Assembly: GCA_049323895.1 (NCBI GenBank)
Contig: JBMOKT010000008.1
Span: forward strand, 124,001-188,000
Source: JBMOKT01 sp049323895
Lineage (GTDB): Bacteria > Bacillota > Peptococcia > Peptococcales > BICA1-8
DNA length: 64,000 nucleotides
Direction of reading: 5' to 3'
Below are positions 32,244-41,367 of this stretch, piece after piece (position 1 is the first letter of the stretch; each line of letters begins with the position of its first letter). Made by a program: the position numbers and the translations under genes. The notes below the pieces were generated by a model. The model was not told the origin of the DNA. It did not search any database and saw only the letters and a program-made list of their open reading frames with translations.

Positions 32244-33527
32244 TTGAAGGTAGCTATATTAACCATGTTCAATGGTCTTGATAAGACCTATTCCCTGGTA
32301 AACGTTGTGGCAGAACAGTTGTCAATGCTTTTAAGGGCAGGAATTAAGGTAAAGCTGTTAGTGTGCCAGGAGTGCCCCGACAGCGAAAGAAGCGGCATAT
32401 ACAAAGACGAGAGAATCCAATGGGTTAAGATAACCAATAGTCTCAATGGGAGACAAATAACCTGGTATGATTACTCTTTTCCCCAGGGTCAGGTCCACGA
32501 AACATTTTTTGCCGAGGCTGAGGAAATAGCTAATGATTTGGTTTTGAATCTTGCAGATGCAGATGTTTGCTTAATGCATGATATTCATTATCAAGGCTGG
32601 CACCTGATTCATAACGTTGCCATAAGAATTGCTCAAAAACAGCTGCCAAAGTTAAAATTTATAGCCTTTACCCATTCGGCGCCTGTAAACAGACCTGCAC
32701 ATTTGCAGTGGCCTTTGTCCGCCCGTTATACCCCAATGCCGCAGACAACATACGTATTCCCCTCCCAGGCAGGAATTCCGGCCCTTGCTAAACAGTATGA
32801 CGTTGCCGAAGGAAGGTGCAGAGTAGTAAACAACAGCCTTGACATATTGTCATCATTAGGAAATGACGTCAGGCAATTATCCCAAAAAGTGGATTTGCTA
32901 TCCCCTGATATTTTAATTATCTATCCCTGCCGATTAACGCCGGGAAAAAAACTTGAGAAGGCAGCGGCTTTAGCCGGTGCTATAAAAAAGAAAAACGAAG
33001 TTAACACAAAAGTAGTTTTTTGTGAATTTCCCTCAGGCGATATCGATCCCCAAAACTACAAGGAATTTATCAGGAAAACAGGACTGGAATACGGCTTAGG
33101 AGAAGATGACCTCCATTTTACATCAGATTTAGGTTATCCCAACGGATTTCCCAGAGAAGGTGTACTAGACCTGTTTAACCTATCCAATTTATTTGTTTTC
33201 CCTTCATATTCCGAAGCCTTTCCCCTAATTGTCCTGGAAGCAGCCAGCAGAGGCAATTTCCTTGTTTTAAATGAAGCTGTCCCCGCACTGGAAGAAATAG
33301 GAAGAAAGCTTAGGGCATATTTCATGCGTTGGGATGCAAGAAACTATGGTTTTGATACCAAAGAAGAATATTATCCTTCGGAAAATTTCTATCTTGAGGA
33401 ACACGGGAGTGCAATTGTAAACTTGATCAGAGATAACCCGGTCCTCTATGCGAAAACACTGGTTAGACAGCGTTATACCCCGGCATGGATTTGGAAAAAT
33501 CAACTTGAGCCCTTATTGTATAATTAA
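32244..33527 (+). CDS. GT-B glycosyltransferase, family 4-like
   Basis: 427 residues from a TTG start preceded by AGGAGG. The C-terminal Rossmann half has the GT4 hallmarks IIYPCRLTPGKKLEKA and FVFPSYSEAFPLIVLEAAS, the E-x7-E pattern that binds the nucleotide sugar. The N-terminal half has CLMHDIHYQGWH and AFTHSAPVNRP, where an acceptor would sit. No membrane segment. It follows the Thr-rich surface protein and is the only retaining-type GT-B enzyme in the island, so it may start or extend the glycan on that protein. Confidence 0.88.
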   Translation: MKVAILTMFNGLDKTYSLVNVVAEQLSMLLRAGIKVKLLVCQECPDSERSGIYKDERIQWVKITNSLNGRQITWYDYSFPQGQVHETFFAEAEEIANDLVLNLADADVCLMHDIHYQGWHLIHNVAIRIAQKQLPKLKFIAFTHSAPVNRPAHLQWPLSARYTPMPQTTYVFPSQAGIPALAKQYDVAEGRCRVVNNSLDILSSLGNDVRQLSQKVDLLSPDILIIYPCRLTPGKKLEKAAALAGAIKKKNEVNTKVVFCEFPSGDIDPQNYKEFIRKTGLEYGLGEDDLHFTSDLGYPNGFPREGVLDLFNLSNLFVFPSYSEAFPLIVLEAASRGNFLVLNEAVPALEEIGRKLRAYFMRWDARNYGFDTKEEYYPSENFYLEEHGSAIVNLIRDNPVLYAKTLVRQRYTPAWIWKNQLEPLLYN

Positions 33528-33557
33528 GATACAAAGAGAGCTGCTATTCTAACTTAG

Positions 33558-33589
33558 CCGTCAGGGGGTTAAAATTATCCCCCTGACGG
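33558..33589. terminator. Bidirectional terminator between convergent glycosyltransferase genes
   Basis: 11-bp GC-rich perfect stem CCGTCAGGGGG with a 10-base loop. Confidence 0.85.
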
Positions 33590-33601
33590 TTACTATGTTT
33601 T

Positions 33602-35320
33602 TTACTTTCCTGCTCTGCATATCCATGTATTAATTCGAATTATTTCCTTCTCTTCTAAAGACAGCGGCAGCCTGGGGAGTAATTTCTCTACCCCATAAAG
33701 ATTTCCGCCATAGGCTAAATTGGCTGTACACAACACCAGAAGCTTTGGCTTTAATCCAATTATTCCACTAATAAGCCTCATCCCACCTGCATCTCTCCAA
33801 TTGCCCATTGCTTCAATAACTTCTTCCAGGAAGGTTTCCCAAAATTTAATCTGAGAACAGTTAATAAGAAAATCTTTTATTTTAGTAAAGCTGTTAATAA
33901 AACACAGATTAAAAAAAAGTTCAATAAGCCGTTCCTGGGAAACAACCGGCTCATACTCACATCCGGTACAACTTCCGTCTATCAGACAACTGTCTGGCTT
34001 TGAAAAACCTTCCCAGCCTTCCAAATAGGAAGAATCAATTAACTGCTGAAAATTATAGAGCCGCTTTTGTGCTTCTTTAAAACCCAGTTCCAGACTTTTT
34101 TTCCATAACTCAGAAGCCGGCTGCCAACTACCCCTATACCATAATAAAACTCCTATTTGGTAGAGATAGAAAGGCATATTTTCTTTAAATAAAGCGCTAT
34201 TCAGTTCTATAGGTTTATTGAACTTTAACCTTAGCTCTACCCAACCCTTTAAAGGGGGAAAATAGTTAGGCTCAATTTCCAGACTTCTTGTAAAGCACTC
34301 CTCACTTTGCTGGGAACATCCCAAATAATAATAGCACATACCCTTTAAATACCAGGAACGATAACTATTAACCCCAGCTGCAGAAGTATATCTGGGTGAC
34401 AGCGGAAGCTTTAAACACTCATTAAAAAAAGATATTGCTTCTTTAAAACGCAACTGCTGATAAAGCACCTGTCCTTTTAAAAACAATAAATCAGCAAAGT
34501 CAGGGTATTCTTTTAAAGCTTTTTGAAAAGTTTCCTCAACTTGATTATTATCCCGGTTAAGCTCACAAAGAATAAGCTTCAGATAACAATCGCTGCGAAA
34601 TCCCCCTGATGATGCAGGGCTGCTTTCTAAAGCCTGCCTTAAAAGCTCTGCTCCTTGTAAGTATTGTTCCGCCTGGAAATACTCCACCCCTAAAGCATAA
34701 AGATAATAGGGTCTATCTTCCCAGGAGCAATCCTCAAGTTGAAATTTTAACAGTTTTAAATTCCGTATGTTTTTATCTTTTTGATTTACACATTCTTCAA
34801 TATAGCCATAGTGGAATATTCTTACCGGCAGGTTTACAACTGCCTCCCATCCTTTATGCCCCACTATACTGGTGTATATTTCTTCATGAATACGATTTTT
34901 AAAACAATAATTTTGATCATTGCGAAATAATCGGCATACATAGTCAGTAACATAATTACACCTGTTGTTGTCAATATAGCTTATAACAGGAAGACAATAG
35001 CCTTCTACAGGCTTTAGGAGAGCTATTTTTAAAGCTTCTGTATCTTCCTTACATAGTTCTTCATCGGCATCAAGTACCAAAATCCAATGACCCTTTGCTT
35101 CCTTTAACCCAATATTTCGAACAAAGCTGAAATCATCACACCAGGTACTTGCGATAACTCTTGCCTGAAACTCCTTTGCTATTTGTATGGTAGAATCGGT
35201 ACAGCCTGTATCAACCACTATAACTTCATCGGCAACATCTTTAATGCTTTCTAAGCATCTTTTGATAACCTTTTCCTCGTTTTTTACAATAAGGCAAATG
35301 CTTAAAGTGGGGTGTGCCAT
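33602..35320 (-). CDS. GT2-TPR fusion glycosyltransferase 1
   Basis: 572 residues. Residues 1-225 are a GT2 domain: SICLIVKNEEKVIKRCLESI, VIVVDTGCTDSTIQIAKEF, SFVRNIGLKEAKGHWILV and the metal-binding LDADEEL, then RNRIHEEIYTS and FHYGY, near-invariant in this set. Residues 230-430 are helical TPR-type repeats (YALGVEYFQAEQYLQGAELL; LKGQVLYQQLRFKEAISFF). The C-terminus has a Cys cluster CLIDGSCTGCEYE. The GT2 part is like SunS-type protein glycosyltransferases; TPRs probably bind the protein acceptor. It is last in a minus-strand run of three GT2-TPR genes plus the hydrolase and holin-like genes. Confidence 0.88.
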   Translation of the reverse strand: MAHPTLSICLIVKNEEKVIKRCLESIKDVADEVIVVDTGCTDSTIQIAKEFQARVIASTWCDDFSFVRNIGLKEAKGHWILVLDADEELCKEDTEALKIALLKPVEGYCLPVISYIDNNRCNYVTDYVCRLFRNDQNYCFKNRIHEEIYTSIVGHKGWEAVVNLPVRIFHYGYIEECVNQKDKNIRNLKLLKFQLEDCSWEDRPYYLYALGVEYFQAEQYLQGAELLRQALESSPASSGGFRSDCYLKLILCELNRDNNQVEETFQKALKEYPDFADLLFLKGQVLYQQLRFKEAISFFNECLKLPLSPRYTSAAGVNSYRSWYLKGMCYYYLGCSQQSEECFTRSLEIEPNYFPPLKGWVELRLKFNKPIELNSALFKENMPFYLYQIGVLLWYRGSWQPASELWKKSLELGFKEAQKRLYNFQQLIDSSYLEGWEGFSKPDSCLIDGSCTGCEYEPVVSQERLIELFFNLCFINSFTKIKDFLINCSQIKFWETFLEEVIEAMGNWRDAGGMRLISGIIGLKPKLLVLCTANLAYGGNLYGVEKLLPRLPLSLEEKEIIRINTWICRAGK

Positions 35321-35371
35321 AGAAAAGACACTCCTTTAAAAATAATCTAAGACCTTCGCACATTTATCCTA

Positions 35372-35800
35372 TTATACTGACTTGATGCTATTAGAACCTT
35401 TCATCAGCTTATTCTCCATTACTTTTTGTTCAATAAGATTATCGATAAACTCATCAATAGAACCTAATTGTTTGCTTAATATTTCCTTTTGTTGTTCACT
35501 TAATTGCTTTTCGATAGATGAGAAGGCCTTGTTTTTAATAAGATCAGCTTCTTCTTTAGTAAGCTTCCCATCTATTTTACTCCTTTTCAAATCATCAACT
35601 ATTGTTTGTCCTAGTGAAGTTACCGTACTGAAAACAATCTTTTCCAAGTTTTCTAATGCTGCTTTCACTACTAAATTATCGGTATGCTGAATTAGAAAGC
35701 GGGCTGCTTTAATAAGCACATATGCTGCAATAGATGTGATCACAGGAATTAACCCTAAAATTAAATTAACTATGAAAGTCTCCCAGTTCAAATTAACCAC
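35372..35800 (-). CDS. Holin-like membrane protein
   Basis: 142 residues with one N-terminal membrane segment (FIVNLILGLIPVITSIAAYV, about 9-31) and a charged helical remainder with two amphipathic stretches (LENLEKIVFSTVTSLGQTIV; EEADLIKNKAFSSIEKQLSE). This plan fits phage holins of the LL-H type (superfamily 6). It begins 12 bases after the GH73-SLH gene, so the two form a hydrolase/holin pair as in phage lysis cassettes, although no other phage gene is nearby. A role in exporting the hydrolase or in mother-cell lysis is inference. Confidence 0.68.
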   Translation of the reverse strand: MVNLNWETFIVNLILGLIPVITSIAAYVLIKAARFLIQHTDNLVVKAALENLEKIVFSTVTSLGQTIVDDLKRSKIDGKLTKEEADLIKNKAFSSIEKQLSEQQKEILSKQLGSIDEFIDNLIEQKVMENKLMKGSNSIKSV

Positions 35801-35812
35801 TCTCCCCCTAAT

Positions 35813-36475
35813 TTAATCTAATAATCCAAGCCGGTCCAATATTACCGCCAACATCTCCCGGGTAACAGGAGCTCTCGGCATCCAGATCCCTTCTCCATAA
35901 CCGATTATTACATTGCTTGCTATGGCTTTTTTTACACTTTCTTTTGCCCATGCAGAAGGTATCTCACTAGCTGCAAACTCAATTTCCTCTTGTGCACTTA
36001 CTATTTGTTTAACTCTTTCAATCAAATTCCATTCCTTGGTAATATTCAGTAATTTTTTTGCATATTGGGGATCTGTAGCATAACCGCATTCTTGAAGCTG
36101 AGCAGCATATTTCTCGGGATCGGCGGCTACCGCAACCGCAAGTTCATAACGGCTATTGTTTAAAATAAGCTTTGCATAATCACTAAAGGCTTCTGCATAG
36201 GTGTAATAAGCTCGGAAATACGTATCGACTTTAACTAAATCATCCCCATTAAACTCTAAAGTAGAAATCAAAATTTTTCCCGCTGGACCTTCCCCTTTAA
36301 TGTTAAACAGGTTAAAACTGCTTTTGCCGTTCTGCGGGTTTTTGATGATATGTTTACCATACCCTGTCTCCAGAACTGCTTGTGCAACCATTATTGCCGC
36401 CGGTAAGGAGGTTTTTCTTTGAGTCTCTGCCGCCATGGGTAAAATAGACTCAATAAACTCCTGGGTATAAACCAT
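35813..36475 (-). CDS. GH73 glucosaminidase with C-terminal SLH domain
   Basis: The ATG at 36475 follows GGGGTGAA; 220 residues without a signal peptide. Residues 1-150 are a glucosaminidase (FlgJ/LytG-type) domain: FIESILPMAAETQRKTSLPA, AIMVAQAVLETGYGK with the catalytic Glu, SFNLFNIKGEG and FRAYYTYAEAFSDYAKLI. Residues 165-220 are an S-layer homology motif (AWAKESVKKAIASNVIIGYG; APVTREMLAVILDRLGLL). It should cut N-acetylglucosaminyl linkages in peptidoglycan while docked on a wall polymer. Absence of a signal peptide and the adjacent holin-like gene suggest holin-dependent release. Confidence 0.86.
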   Translation of the reverse strand: MVYTQEFIESILPMAAETQRKTSLPAAIMVAQAVLETGYGKHIIKNPQNGKSSFNLFNIKGEGPAGKILISTLEFNGDDLVKVDTYFRAYYTYAEAFSDYAKLILNNSRYELAVAVAADPEKYAAQLQECGYATDPQYAKKLLNITKEWNLIERVKQIVSAQEEIEFAASEIPSAWAKESVKKAIASNVIIGYGEGIWMPRAPVTREMLAVILDRLGLLD

Positions 36476-36513
36476 AAAATTCACCCCATTTCAAATTTCC
36501 ATATAAAAATCTT

Positions 36514-38457
36514 TCAGCATATAGGCGGTATCCTTGCTAAACTTTTTACCTTTCTCCCTAACTGTTGATTCATTTCCCCGGCAGTTCTTAAACAAGTATC
36601 CACTGCCATTAGATAAATCCGGGGGGTAAATAAATTGTTTTGTTGTATTAACCAATATAAAATTTTTACAGACATTAAAGGTTTGTCTTGACTTAAAAGG
36701 TCAGCATAAGCTAAAAAAGCCTCAGTATCAAAAAACTGCAGATTGTTCGATGAAAAAATTTTTAAAGATTGGGCATTTAGCTTTTGTTTATAGAGAATTT
36801 TGCCTATCATGATCAGTACCTTTGAATCAAAAACCTCCCCAGCAAATGCAACAGACCTTGCCAACAATGGGCAATTGCCTCCCACACCTGCAAAAGCCTC
36901 AATAACTATTAATAAAAGATTTAGATACCTTTCTGTGTCTATTGCATCTACCCGGCAGTGCTGAGGGAAATCTGAAGTTAAATAATTGTGCAGCTGCCGC
37001 AAAAAATTACTTGTTTTCCTTTCTGCAGTTTCCATTTCCACCAGGCTGTTTTGGGCTGAATTGATATCGTTTTGTAATAATGCAACGAGCCAGATATATA
37101 AAACCGCCTCCTCCTTGTTTTCATCTCTTTCGGCAGCAATTTTAAAAAGTTCCAAAGCATGATTGAGTTCATTTAACATAAAAAGGCATTTAGCATAGAG
37201 AAGCTCCATGGAAAAATCTAAGGGGTCTTTATTATTTATCCGGTCCAGTAATTCTTTGGCAAACCCATATCGGCCAAGGTTAAATAAAAATTTCCCGCCG
37301 ACATGCAATGCTTCCTCATCCAGCACTAATTCTTTTATGATATCCGATTGATTAAAATCGCTTTTCACAAGGTTTTTTAAGAACAGCTTTAAATAATAAA
37401 AATTATCCGGTTGCTGTTGAAATGCTTGCAGGAAATATTCTACTGCCAGATTAAAGTTTAATTGGATTTCCTCAATGCTTCCTAAAGCTTCAAGATTAAG
37501 GTATGAACCACATCCTCCTTCAGAAATATAATGGGCGGGACTTGGGCCTTTTTCTAAGCCTTTCAGCAGTATTTGGCGGGCTTCTTTAAATTTCCCTTGT
37601 TCCATTAAAGCCGCACCATGATAATAATAAAGGTCTGCATAGTCGGGATAATTCTTTTGACCTTCTTCACAATATTTAATACTTTCCGCATATTTTTTTT
37701 GCAAAAACAAGGTCAGTATCAGATTTAAAATTAATCGATGGGCATAACTAACATTGGTATCCGACTTCTCCCATCCCTCTTTAAAACATGCTTCAGCTTC
37801 AGCAAGCTTTGTTATCCGCAAATACTCCATACCTAAATTCAGGCAAAAAAAAGGCAAATTCATAACCTCCGGTGGTTGACTTAGGAGAATTTCTAAATTT
37901 CTTTCGACTTTATTTTTACTTCTGATTTCCTCTTCAAGATAGCCGTAATGATAAATTTCAATATCTAACCATTCTATGGTCCCATTGGGTTTTTTCTTCT
38001 GGATGCAAGGTAAGATCTGCTCATGTATTTTACCTTCATAACGATATAAATGATTATTTCTAAATAATCTAAAAGAAGGGCTGTTAAGAACATCCTGATT
38101 ATCCTTTAGATTAACAATCTTCAAAAAATATCCTTCAGCCTTGGAATTATATAATACTCCCTTGAGATCCAATTCTATTTTTCCAAGCTCTTCATCGGCA
38201 TCTAAAAATAAAATCCATTCTCCATGTGCCTGTTCTAAGGCATAGTTCCGTGCCTGGGAGAAATCGTTTTGCCAGGGAAAGGAAGACACATTGGCTCCAA
38301 ACTGACGGGCAATCTCTAATGTTTTATCTTCCGACCCTGTATCAACTATAATAATTTCATCAACCAAATCCTTTATGCTGTTTAAGGAACGAGGTAAATT
38401 TTTTTCTTCATTTTTAACTATCATACAAAGAGTTAAGAAGGGTTTGAAGCACGTCAA
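36514..38457 (-). CDS. GT2-TPR fusion glycosyltransferase 2
   Basis: 647 residues from a TTG behind AGGAGGAAGGAG. GT2 domain: LCMIVKNEEKNLPRSLNSI, IIIVDTGSEDKTLEIA, DFSQARNYALEQAHGEWILF, LDADEEL, then RYEGKIHEQILPC and IYHYGYLEEE. From about 205 the protein is a chain of TPR-type helical pairs (LNLGMEYLRITKLAEAEACF; LYYYHGAALMEQGKFKEARQ; YAKCLFMLNELNHALELFK). The start overlaps the end of the upstream GT2-TPR gene by 44 bases, so they are translationally coupled. Confidence 0.88.
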   Translation of the reverse strand: MTCFKPFLTLCMIVKNEEKNLPRSLNSIKDLVDEIIIVDTGSEDKTLEIARQFGANVSSFPWQNDFSQARNYALEQAHGEWILFLDADEELGKIELDLKGVLYNSKAEGYFLKIVNLKDNQDVLNSPSFRLFRNNHLYRYEGKIHEQILPCIQKKKPNGTIEWLDIEIYHYGYLEEEIRSKNKVERNLEILLSQPPEVMNLPFFCLNLGMEYLRITKLAEAEACFKEGWEKSDTNVSYAHRLILNLILTLFLQKKYAESIKYCEEGQKNYPDYADLYYYHGAALMEQGKFKEARQILLKGLEKGPSPAHYISEGGCGSYLNLEALGSIEEIQLNFNLAVEYFLQAFQQQPDNFYYLKLFLKNLVKSDFNQSDIIKELVLDEEALHVGGKFLFNLGRYGFAKELLDRINNKDPLDFSMELLYAKCLFMLNELNHALELFKIAAERDENKEEAVLYIWLVALLQNDINSAQNSLVEMETAERKTSNFLRQLHNYLTSDFPQHCRVDAIDTERYLNLLLIVIEAFAGVGGNCPLLARSVAFAGEVFDSKVLIMIGKILYKQKLNAQSLKIFSSNNLQFFDTEAFLAYADLLSQDKPLMSVKILYWLIQQNNLFTPRIYLMAVDTCLRTAGEMNQQLGRKVKSLARIPPIC

Positions 38458-40411
38458 TCTCCTTCCTCCTTTGCAAACGTAAAAACCTGTATTTTTTCTC
38501 TAAAATCGTGATTTCCTCTTCTATCACCTTTAGCCTTTCTGCAATCAGTTCTGAATCAAACTTTTCTAGAGCCTCTTTAGCCAATTTTTCGGCTTGTTTT
38601 AAAGCCGAGAGGGAAATACCTGTTCTAATAAATTCATCGTCAGGCGATAAATCAAAAGCCAAATTAAAAAGCTCCCAAGACTGCTGGTAATTGCCCTGCT
38701 CTAAATTTAAATCCCCTTCAATAACAGTAAAAATTGACCCTGCTTTTTTACTGTCTATTTTACGCAAGTATTCCTCGGTGGAAGAACTATCCTTATTCCA
38801 CAACAAGTTGACAGTCAATAACCTGGTATCAAATTCCCTTATGGTTTGTGCAATATTAAAGATTTTTATAAACCATTGCTCTAAATCAAGGGTAATAAAC
38901 TGGTTCAATAGCCTCCAACATTCACTCAAATACTTTGGTGAACTTAAATAATTCACTTTTCCCCTGGTATTTACCAGGTCTTTAAAAACCTGTACTTGTT
39001 CAGAATCTACAATCTTCTCCAAATGATTAATGCTTATAGTAAATAGCTCCTCCTCGTTTAAACCACAGGCACATAAGAAAACATTACTCCAAAAAGAAAC
39101 GGGGTCAGGTGGATTTTTAACATTCTTCAGTTCTTCCAGGGCCGCCGCAAATTTCCTTTGTTGGAGAAGACAATGGGCTCGAAAAATCTTAATAAAATCG
39201 TTTTGCGTGAAATAATTAATGATTTCTAAACTTGTGGTATACTCCTCCCAGTAAGCAAAATTATCGGCTAATAAAAGATATTCCTCACCTGATAAATCGA
39301 ATTTTTCCAGCTCTTTTAAAACACCTTTCTTGCCCGTAAAAATAACCAAAGGTGGTATTCTTTCTATAGTTTGTTTGCGAAGAGGTGCATAAACTAATGC
39401 CTCCAAATATGTCTCTAATGCTTCCTGATATTTTCCAAGTTTCTGTAATGCATCACCTAATTCGATTAATGATAGATAGCTGCCTACCCCCAAAGTAGAT
39501 GTATAGTTTTCTGTCTCTCCCAGTTCCAGACATCTGGTAAATGACTCACAGGCTTTATCTAAAAAACCTTGGGCAGCTTTTAGTCTCCCCTCGAGATAAT
39601 ATAAATCTGTGTAATCAGAATACCAACTTATCCCCTTTTCTAATAATTTACTGCATTTTTGATATTCCTTAAGCTTTAAATAGGTAACAGCCAAATTTCT
39701 AATCACCGTTGACCCATAAGGCTGTTCCTGATGTATAAATAATAGGGATTTTTCATATGTTTCCCTGGCTTTTTGATAGTCAGCCATAAGAAAATATTCT
39801 GTACCAAGGTTGAAGAGCATAAAAGAATTTTCAGGCTGATCTGCTAATTCTCTTTTTAAGATTTTTATATTGCGCTCTTGTTTATTGCCAATAACATTTT
39901 CATGGTAGCCAAAATGGATAAATCTTAATGGTGAATTATCCAGTGCTTGAGGGCCATGCTTAAGAATGGCAGGGGCAATCTGTTCATGAATCCTGCCGGT
40001 ATAGCGATATTCCGGTCTGTTGCGGAAAAGACGCACAGCCCTATGCTTTAGTATCATATTGTGCTCTAATTTATTGATAATTTGTACAAAATATCCTTCA
40101 GCTTTGGAATCTTTCAAAAAATCATGTAATATTTTTTTGTCCTCTTTAACTAACTCTTCATCAGCATCTATCATCAGGATCCACTGTCCTTGTGCCTGCT
40201 CCAGTGCAAAATTTCTGGCTGCACTGAAATCATCCTGCCAATCAATTTGAAAAACTCTACACTTAAAGTCTTTCGCAATATTAAGGGTATTATCAGTGGA
40301 ACCGGTATCAACCATAATTATTTCCTCTGCTAGATTACGAATACTTTTTAAACAACGGAAAATATGTTTTTCTTCATCTTTGGTTATTATACAAATACTC
40401 AGAGACTCCAT
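38414..40411 (-). CDS. GT2-TPR fusion glycosyltransferase 3
   Basis: The start at 40411 follows GGAGTTGAAG; 665 residues. GT2 motifs: SICIITKDEEKHIFRCLKSI, IIMVDTGSTDNTLNIAKDF, DFSAARNFALEQAQGQWIL, IDADEELV, then RYTGRIHEQIAPAIL and FIHFGYHEN. TPR region from about 215 (LGTEYFLMADYQKARETYEK; YYLEGRLKAAQGFLDKACES). The C-terminus adds a coiled coil (KLAKEALEKFDSELIAERLK; VIEEEITILEKKYRFLRLQ). It heads the run GT-GT-hydrolase-holin-GT. Partner specificity is unknown; the TPR part differs more between paralogues than the GT2 part. Confidence 0.88.
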   Translation of the reverse strand: MESLSICIITKDEEKHIFRCLKSIRNLAEEIIMVDTGSTDNTLNIAKDFKCRVFQIDWQDDFSAARNFALEQAQGQWILMIDADEELVKEDKKILHDFLKDSKAEGYFVQIINKLEHNMILKHRAVRLFRNRPEYRYTGRIHEQIAPAILKHGPQALDNSPLRFIHFGYHENVIGNKQERNIKILKRELADQPENSFMLFNLGTEYFLMADYQKARETYEKSLLFIHQEQPYGSTVIRNLAVTYLKLKEYQKCSKLLEKGISWYSDYTDLYYLEGRLKAAQGFLDKACESFTRCLELGETENYTSTLGVGSYLSLIELGDALQKLGKYQEALETYLEALVYAPLRKQTIERIPPLVIFTGKKGVLKELEKFDLSGEEYLLLADNFAYWEEYTTSLEIINYFTQNDFIKIFRAHCLLQQRKFAAALEELKNVKNPPDPVSFWSNVFLCACGLNEEELFTISINHLEKIVDSEQVQVFKDLVNTRGKVNYLSSPKYLSECWRLLNQFITLDLEQWFIKIFNIAQTIREFDTRLLTVNLLWNKDSSSTEEYLRKIDSKKAGSIFTVIEGDLNLEQGNYQQSWELFNLAFDLSPDDEFIRTGISLSALKQAEKLAKEALEKFDSELIAERLKVIEEEITILEKKYRFLRLQRRKEIDVLQTLLNSLYDS

Positions 40412-40573
40412 ATCTTCAACTCCAAAAGCTGTTTTAATACTTATTATGCAAATTGTTCCAAAGCTGTGCCTCAATATTTAGTTTAATTTGCAAGGGACGG
40501 AGTAACCTTTTCAAAGGCCTTTTGCATAAAATACAAAAATGTTTATTGGCTAGCAGCTTGTAACAGGTAAAAA

Positions 40574-40595
40574 AAGCAGTTCCGTAGAACTGCTT
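40574..40595 (-). terminator. Terminator after the DUF6385 gene
   Basis: AAGCAGTTC stem with a 4-base CGTA-type loop, followed by seven T residues on the minus strand. Confidence 0.85.
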
Positions 40596-40606
40596 CAATA
40601 CACCCA

Positions 40607-41221
40607 TTAGCTTTGGGATTGGAAATATACGTCAATGGTAGAAGCCTGCCCTGCACTTGTTGACTTATACTGCAACCGGGCATATCGCAGCCAGCGGGAA
40701 GGAACGAAAACGTCTATAGAACCTGCTGCTAAAGTCGTTGAAGAGATGTCTGTAAACCAATCGGTACTGTTGGGACTGATTTCCACCTTAATATCAACAC
40801 TGTTTCCACTTGCAATCTGGTTATACACTGCAAAGGAGTAAACCTCTAGCAGGGAAATATCCTGTCCCGTTAATGAAGTAAAGGCGTCACCTGTTGCCAC
40901 ATTTGCATTATTTGTTTCACTAAAGTCCACTGTGGTATTTACTGTCAAAGTATCAGAAATATTTCTAATATATAATGCCCCATCACTATCTGTTTTGATT
41001 GCGGAAGTAGTGTCACTGCCGAAAATTTGAGTTTGTAAATTAGCTGGGGTATCATTGACTGCTGTTACGTTATTTTGAATAAGAGAATTAATATTGTCTG
41101 ATATACTTCTAATTTGCAGCATACCATCGGTATCTGTTTTTAAGGCTGAACCAGACTCACTGCCAAAGATTTGTGTTCTTAAATTTTGTGCTTCGACATT
41201 AAAAATATGGAAGTTTGGCAT
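40607..41221 (-). CDS. DUF6385-type protein with duplicated N-terminal repeats
   Basis: 204 residues, GGGGGG upstream. Two N-terminal repeats of about 45 residues (LRTQIFGSESGSALKTDTDG and LQTQIFGSDTTSAIKTDSDG, each followed by I(R)xISD) precede a beta domain: LLEVYSFAVYNQIASGNSVD, VEISPNSTDWFTDISSTTLA, VFVPSRWLRYARLQYKST and VDVYFQSQ. The C-terminal pattern matches what I know as DUF6385, an uncharacterised domain of spore-forming Firmicutes. No Cys and no signal peptide. A sigma-K-like promoter precedes it. A structural spore-surface role is likely. Confidence 0.8.
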   Translation of the reverse strand: MPNFHIFNVEAQNLRTQIFGSESGSALKTDTDGMLQIRSISDNINSLIQNNVTAVNDTPANLQTQIFGSDTTSAIKTDSDGALYIRNISDTLTVNTTVDFSETNNANVATGDAFTSLTGQDISLLEVYSFAVYNQIASGNSVDIKVEISPNSTDWFTDISSTTLAAGSIDVFVPSRWLRYARLQYKSTSAGQASTIDVYFQSQS

Positions 41222-41255
41222 TTTAAAAAAATCCCCCCTTTTTTTTCATCTAATA

Positions 41256-41283
41256 TAAACTATGTCAGTAAAAATCAATTTGT
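41256..41283 (-). promoter_or_regulatory. Sigma-K-like promoter for the DUF6385 gene
   Basis: AC, 17 bases, CATAGTTTA on the minus strand, 35 bases before the start codon. Confidence 0.65.
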
Positions 41284-41367
41284 CAAAACTCGGCGCATTA
41301 TTTAAGAAATATTTAAGAGCACCCAAAAATCTTGTGTGCCCTTTCTTATTCCTCCCGTCTTAATCCT

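Noticed and set aside
35372..36475. Prophage remnant based on holin/hydrolase pair
   Set aside because: No integrase, portal, capsid, tail or terminase gene is near, and the SLH domain points to a host cell-envelope function.
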